NCBI GenBank assembly: GCA_937983035.1
Contig: CALKAN010000369.1
Coordinates: forward strand, 1 to 6,050
Direction of reading: 5' to 3'
Length of the DNA stretch: 6,050 nucleotides
DNA from: an uncultured Paenibacillaceae bacterium
GTDB taxonomy: Bacteria; Bacillota; Bacilli; Paenibacillales; CALAME01
Numbering within the stretch: the first letter of the stretch is position 1; every line of letters begins with the position of its first letter. The notes beneath the pieces are model-generated. The model ran no database searches, was not told the origin of the DNA, and worked only from the letters and a program-made list of their open reading frames with translations. Shown one piece after another: positions 4,680 through 6,050 of the stretch. The position numbers and the translations under genes are program-made.

Positions 4680-5812
4680 AATCCAACCTGGAAGAAAATC
4701 GAGCCCGTTTATTTAAAGTTGACGAACCTTTGCAAACTTTCATATGGGCGATCTTGATCAATCGATTTCAAGTAGACTATTTTCTCCTTTTGCTGCCCAG
4801 CATGCTAGTCGCCCCCCATATGATCTGGCTCATTCTGGCTGCAGGTTTGCTGGCCGGGCTGCAAGTATACGGCATGGGAAAATATTTGGATGCAGCAGGC
4901 ACGGTTTCGTTAAAAAAACGATTTGCGGCGCTGAGTGAAAATTTGTGGGTCAGGCTGATGATGATCGCAGCATGCGCCGTCATCACTTTGAAACTGACGA
5001 TTTTTTTAAGAGGATACGCCGGATTGGTGCATCAATATTTGTTTCCAACCGCGAACACAAAACTGTTCATATCCTTAATCGTCATCGGTTCATTCCTGCT
5101 GGCAAAAGGCGGCCTTTCCTCGACGATTCGGTTCAGCGTGATCGCCTTTATTGCAACGTTTTTTATTTTGCTGTTCAATGTGCATTTTCTGTTTCCATCG
5201 AACGCCAACTATTATCATTTGCTTCCGCTGCTGCCGCAAGAAGGCACCGATTATTCATGGAAATCTTTATTTACTTTATGGTCATTGCATGGCGGGCCGG
5301 AATACATCTTGGCACTGACGATCTGGGCAGAAAAAAAAAGAATTACCCCATATTTGCTCACAGGCCATACGTTGACCACGCTCGAATATGTTTTTATATT
5401 TACAGCTACACTGCTGTTTTTCGGGCCTTCTTACTTGCAGACATTGCAATTTCCCGTCATCGGATTAATCCGCTATGTCCAGCTGCCATTTTTTGAACGA
5501 ATCGAAATGTTTGTCATCTCGCTCTACATGACAACTCACATATTAATCTGCTCGATCCTGGTGCTGCTCATGTATGGGGCCGTGCGCATCCTCTTCAAAC
5601 GAATTCACAAACCGACAACGATGAAAGGGCTCTTTGCTGTCCATGTCGTGCTGCTCATTTATTTGTTTATCGCCGATACGTTGTTTTTATCGACAGAACT
5701 GACACAAACGATTTGGGAAAATATTCATCTGATTGTCAGCGGCATTACTTTTCTCATCGTTCCTTTTCTTGTGATGTTTCTATTAAGAAACCGAAAGAAG
5801 GTTGTCAGATGA
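4676..5812 (+). CDS. Spore germination receptor subunit B (GerAB family permease)
   Basis: Integral membrane B-subunit of the same germinant receptor, 378 aa, the usual size for the GerAB/spore-permease family within the APC transporter superfamily. In this family the B-subunit is thought to bind the germinant. About ten hydrophobic segments are seen, near 20-42, 45-65, 91-111, 129-143, 151-170, 199-217, 232-250, 276-303, 317-336 and 349-370, between short basic loops and a basic tail. A family-typical stretch is FPVIGLIRYVQLPFFERIE at about 259-277. The start ATG overlaps the A-subunit stop as ATGA (4676-4679). AAAGGAGAG at about 4656-4664 is rather far from it, so translational coupling to gerXA is likely. 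No truncation or frameshift is seen. The germinant cannot be predicted by eye. Confidence 0.93.
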   Translation: MKSNLEENRARLFKVDEPLQTFIWAILINRFQVDYFLLLLPSMLVAPHMIWLILAAGLLAGLQVYGMGKYLDAAGTVSLKKRFAALSENLWVRLMMIAACAVITLKLTIFLRGYAGLVHQYLFPTANTKLFISLIVIGSFLLAKGGLSSTIRFSVIAFIATFFILLFNVHFLFPSNANYYHLLPLLPQEGTDYSWKSLFTLWSLHGGPEYILALTIWAEKKRITPYLLTGHTLTTLEYVFIFTATLLFFGPSYLQTLQFPVIGLIRYVQLPFFERIEMFVISLYMTTHILICSILVLLMYGAVRILFKRIHKPTTMKGLFAVHVVLLIYLFIADTLFLSTELTQTIWENIHLIVSGITFLIVPFLVMFLLRNRKKVVR

Positions 5813-6050
5813 AACGAACGATCATCCTGATCTGCATCATGCTGGGAACAGTCTTGACCGGCTGCGGCATCGTGCCAAAAACAAATGTCATTGAAGAAAT
5901 ATCTCCTTCCATCGTCATCTATATCGATCGCAATGAAGAGGGAAAGCTTGTGCAAACCGCTCTCATTCCATCCTCGAGCGAAGAAAGCATCAAGTATTTG
6001 ACCACAGATGTGGACATCATGAAAGAAGCGAGGAACAACTTCAGATCGGA
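5809..6050 (+). CDS. Spore germination receptor lipoprotein, Ger(x)C family, N-terminal part
   Basis: The first 80 codons of the C-subunit lipoprotein; the rest lies beyond the window. The ATG overlaps the B-subunit stop as ATGA (5809-5812), with AAGGT about 6 bases upstream. Residues 1-18 are a lipoprotein signal peptide: KR at positions 2-3, a hydrophobic core IILICIMLGTV, and the lipobox LTGC at 16-19 with C19 as the lipidated residue. The mature start (VPKTNVIEEI, then IVIYIDRNEEGKL and VDIMKEARNNFR) follows the layout of Ger(x)C proteins, although the segment after the lipobox is diverged from classical GerAC. The family anchors to the outer face of the spore inner membrane and is needed for receptor function. 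Position as third gene after A and B strongly supports the call. Confidence 0.9.
   Translation, partial: MKRTIILICIMLGTVLTGCGIVPKTNVIEEISPSIVIYIDRNEEGKLVQTALIPSSSEESIKYLTTDVDIMKEARNNFRS

Noticed and set aside
4945..5496. 183-codon ORF within gerXB in another frame
   Set aside because: It lies wholly inside the well-supported B-subunit gene, is rich in Arg and His, and has no recognisable domain, so it is an out-of-frame shadow.

Overview
The window looks like chromosomal DNA from an endospore-forming Firmicute, most likely order Bacillales (a Paenibacillaceae-like genome would fit). The main reason is the start of a gerA-type spore germination operon. Strong Shine-Dalgarno sequences, GTG/TTG starts and moderate GC content agree with this. 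I cannot name a genus from the sequence alone.

Left part (1-942): the 3' end of a DUF3626-like gene on the + strand runs tail-to-tail into a complete HAD-IIB (Cof-type) sugar-phosphatase-like gene on the - strand. The two reading frames overlap by 9 bp, with no terminator between them.

Middle-left (943-1928): almost 1 kb without a convincing gene. It is AT-rich in its second half and carries several short direct and inverted repeats. It also holds a candidate promoter for the HAD gene and one 47-codon ORF with a plausible ribosome binding site.

Middle (1929-2867, - strand): a short-form Ppx/GppA exopolyphosphatase with all the usual family motifs. It appears to start on a TTG and has no good ribosome binding site. 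Its stop codon lies inside a three-copy degenerate tandem repeat.

Divergent spacer (2868-3164): separates ppx from the germination operon. It contains a good sigma-A-type promoter reading into ppx, an inverted repeat, a perfect 15-bp tandem duplication, and a sigma-G-like -10 element reading towards the germination genes.

Right part (3165-6050, + strand): a gerA-family germinant receptor operon in the order A-B-C. The A subunit (504 aa) and B subunit (378 aa) are complete. The C-subunit lipoprotein is cut by the window end. Both junctions are 4-bp ATGA overlaps, suggesting translational coupling. Together the three products would form one inner-membrane receptor that senses a small-molecule germinant and triggers spore germination. 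The germinant cannot be inferred.

Nothing here is clearly a previously undescribed system. The least explained parts are the repeat-rich 943-1928 region, the unusual ppx start, and the duplicated sequence between ppx and the germination operon.
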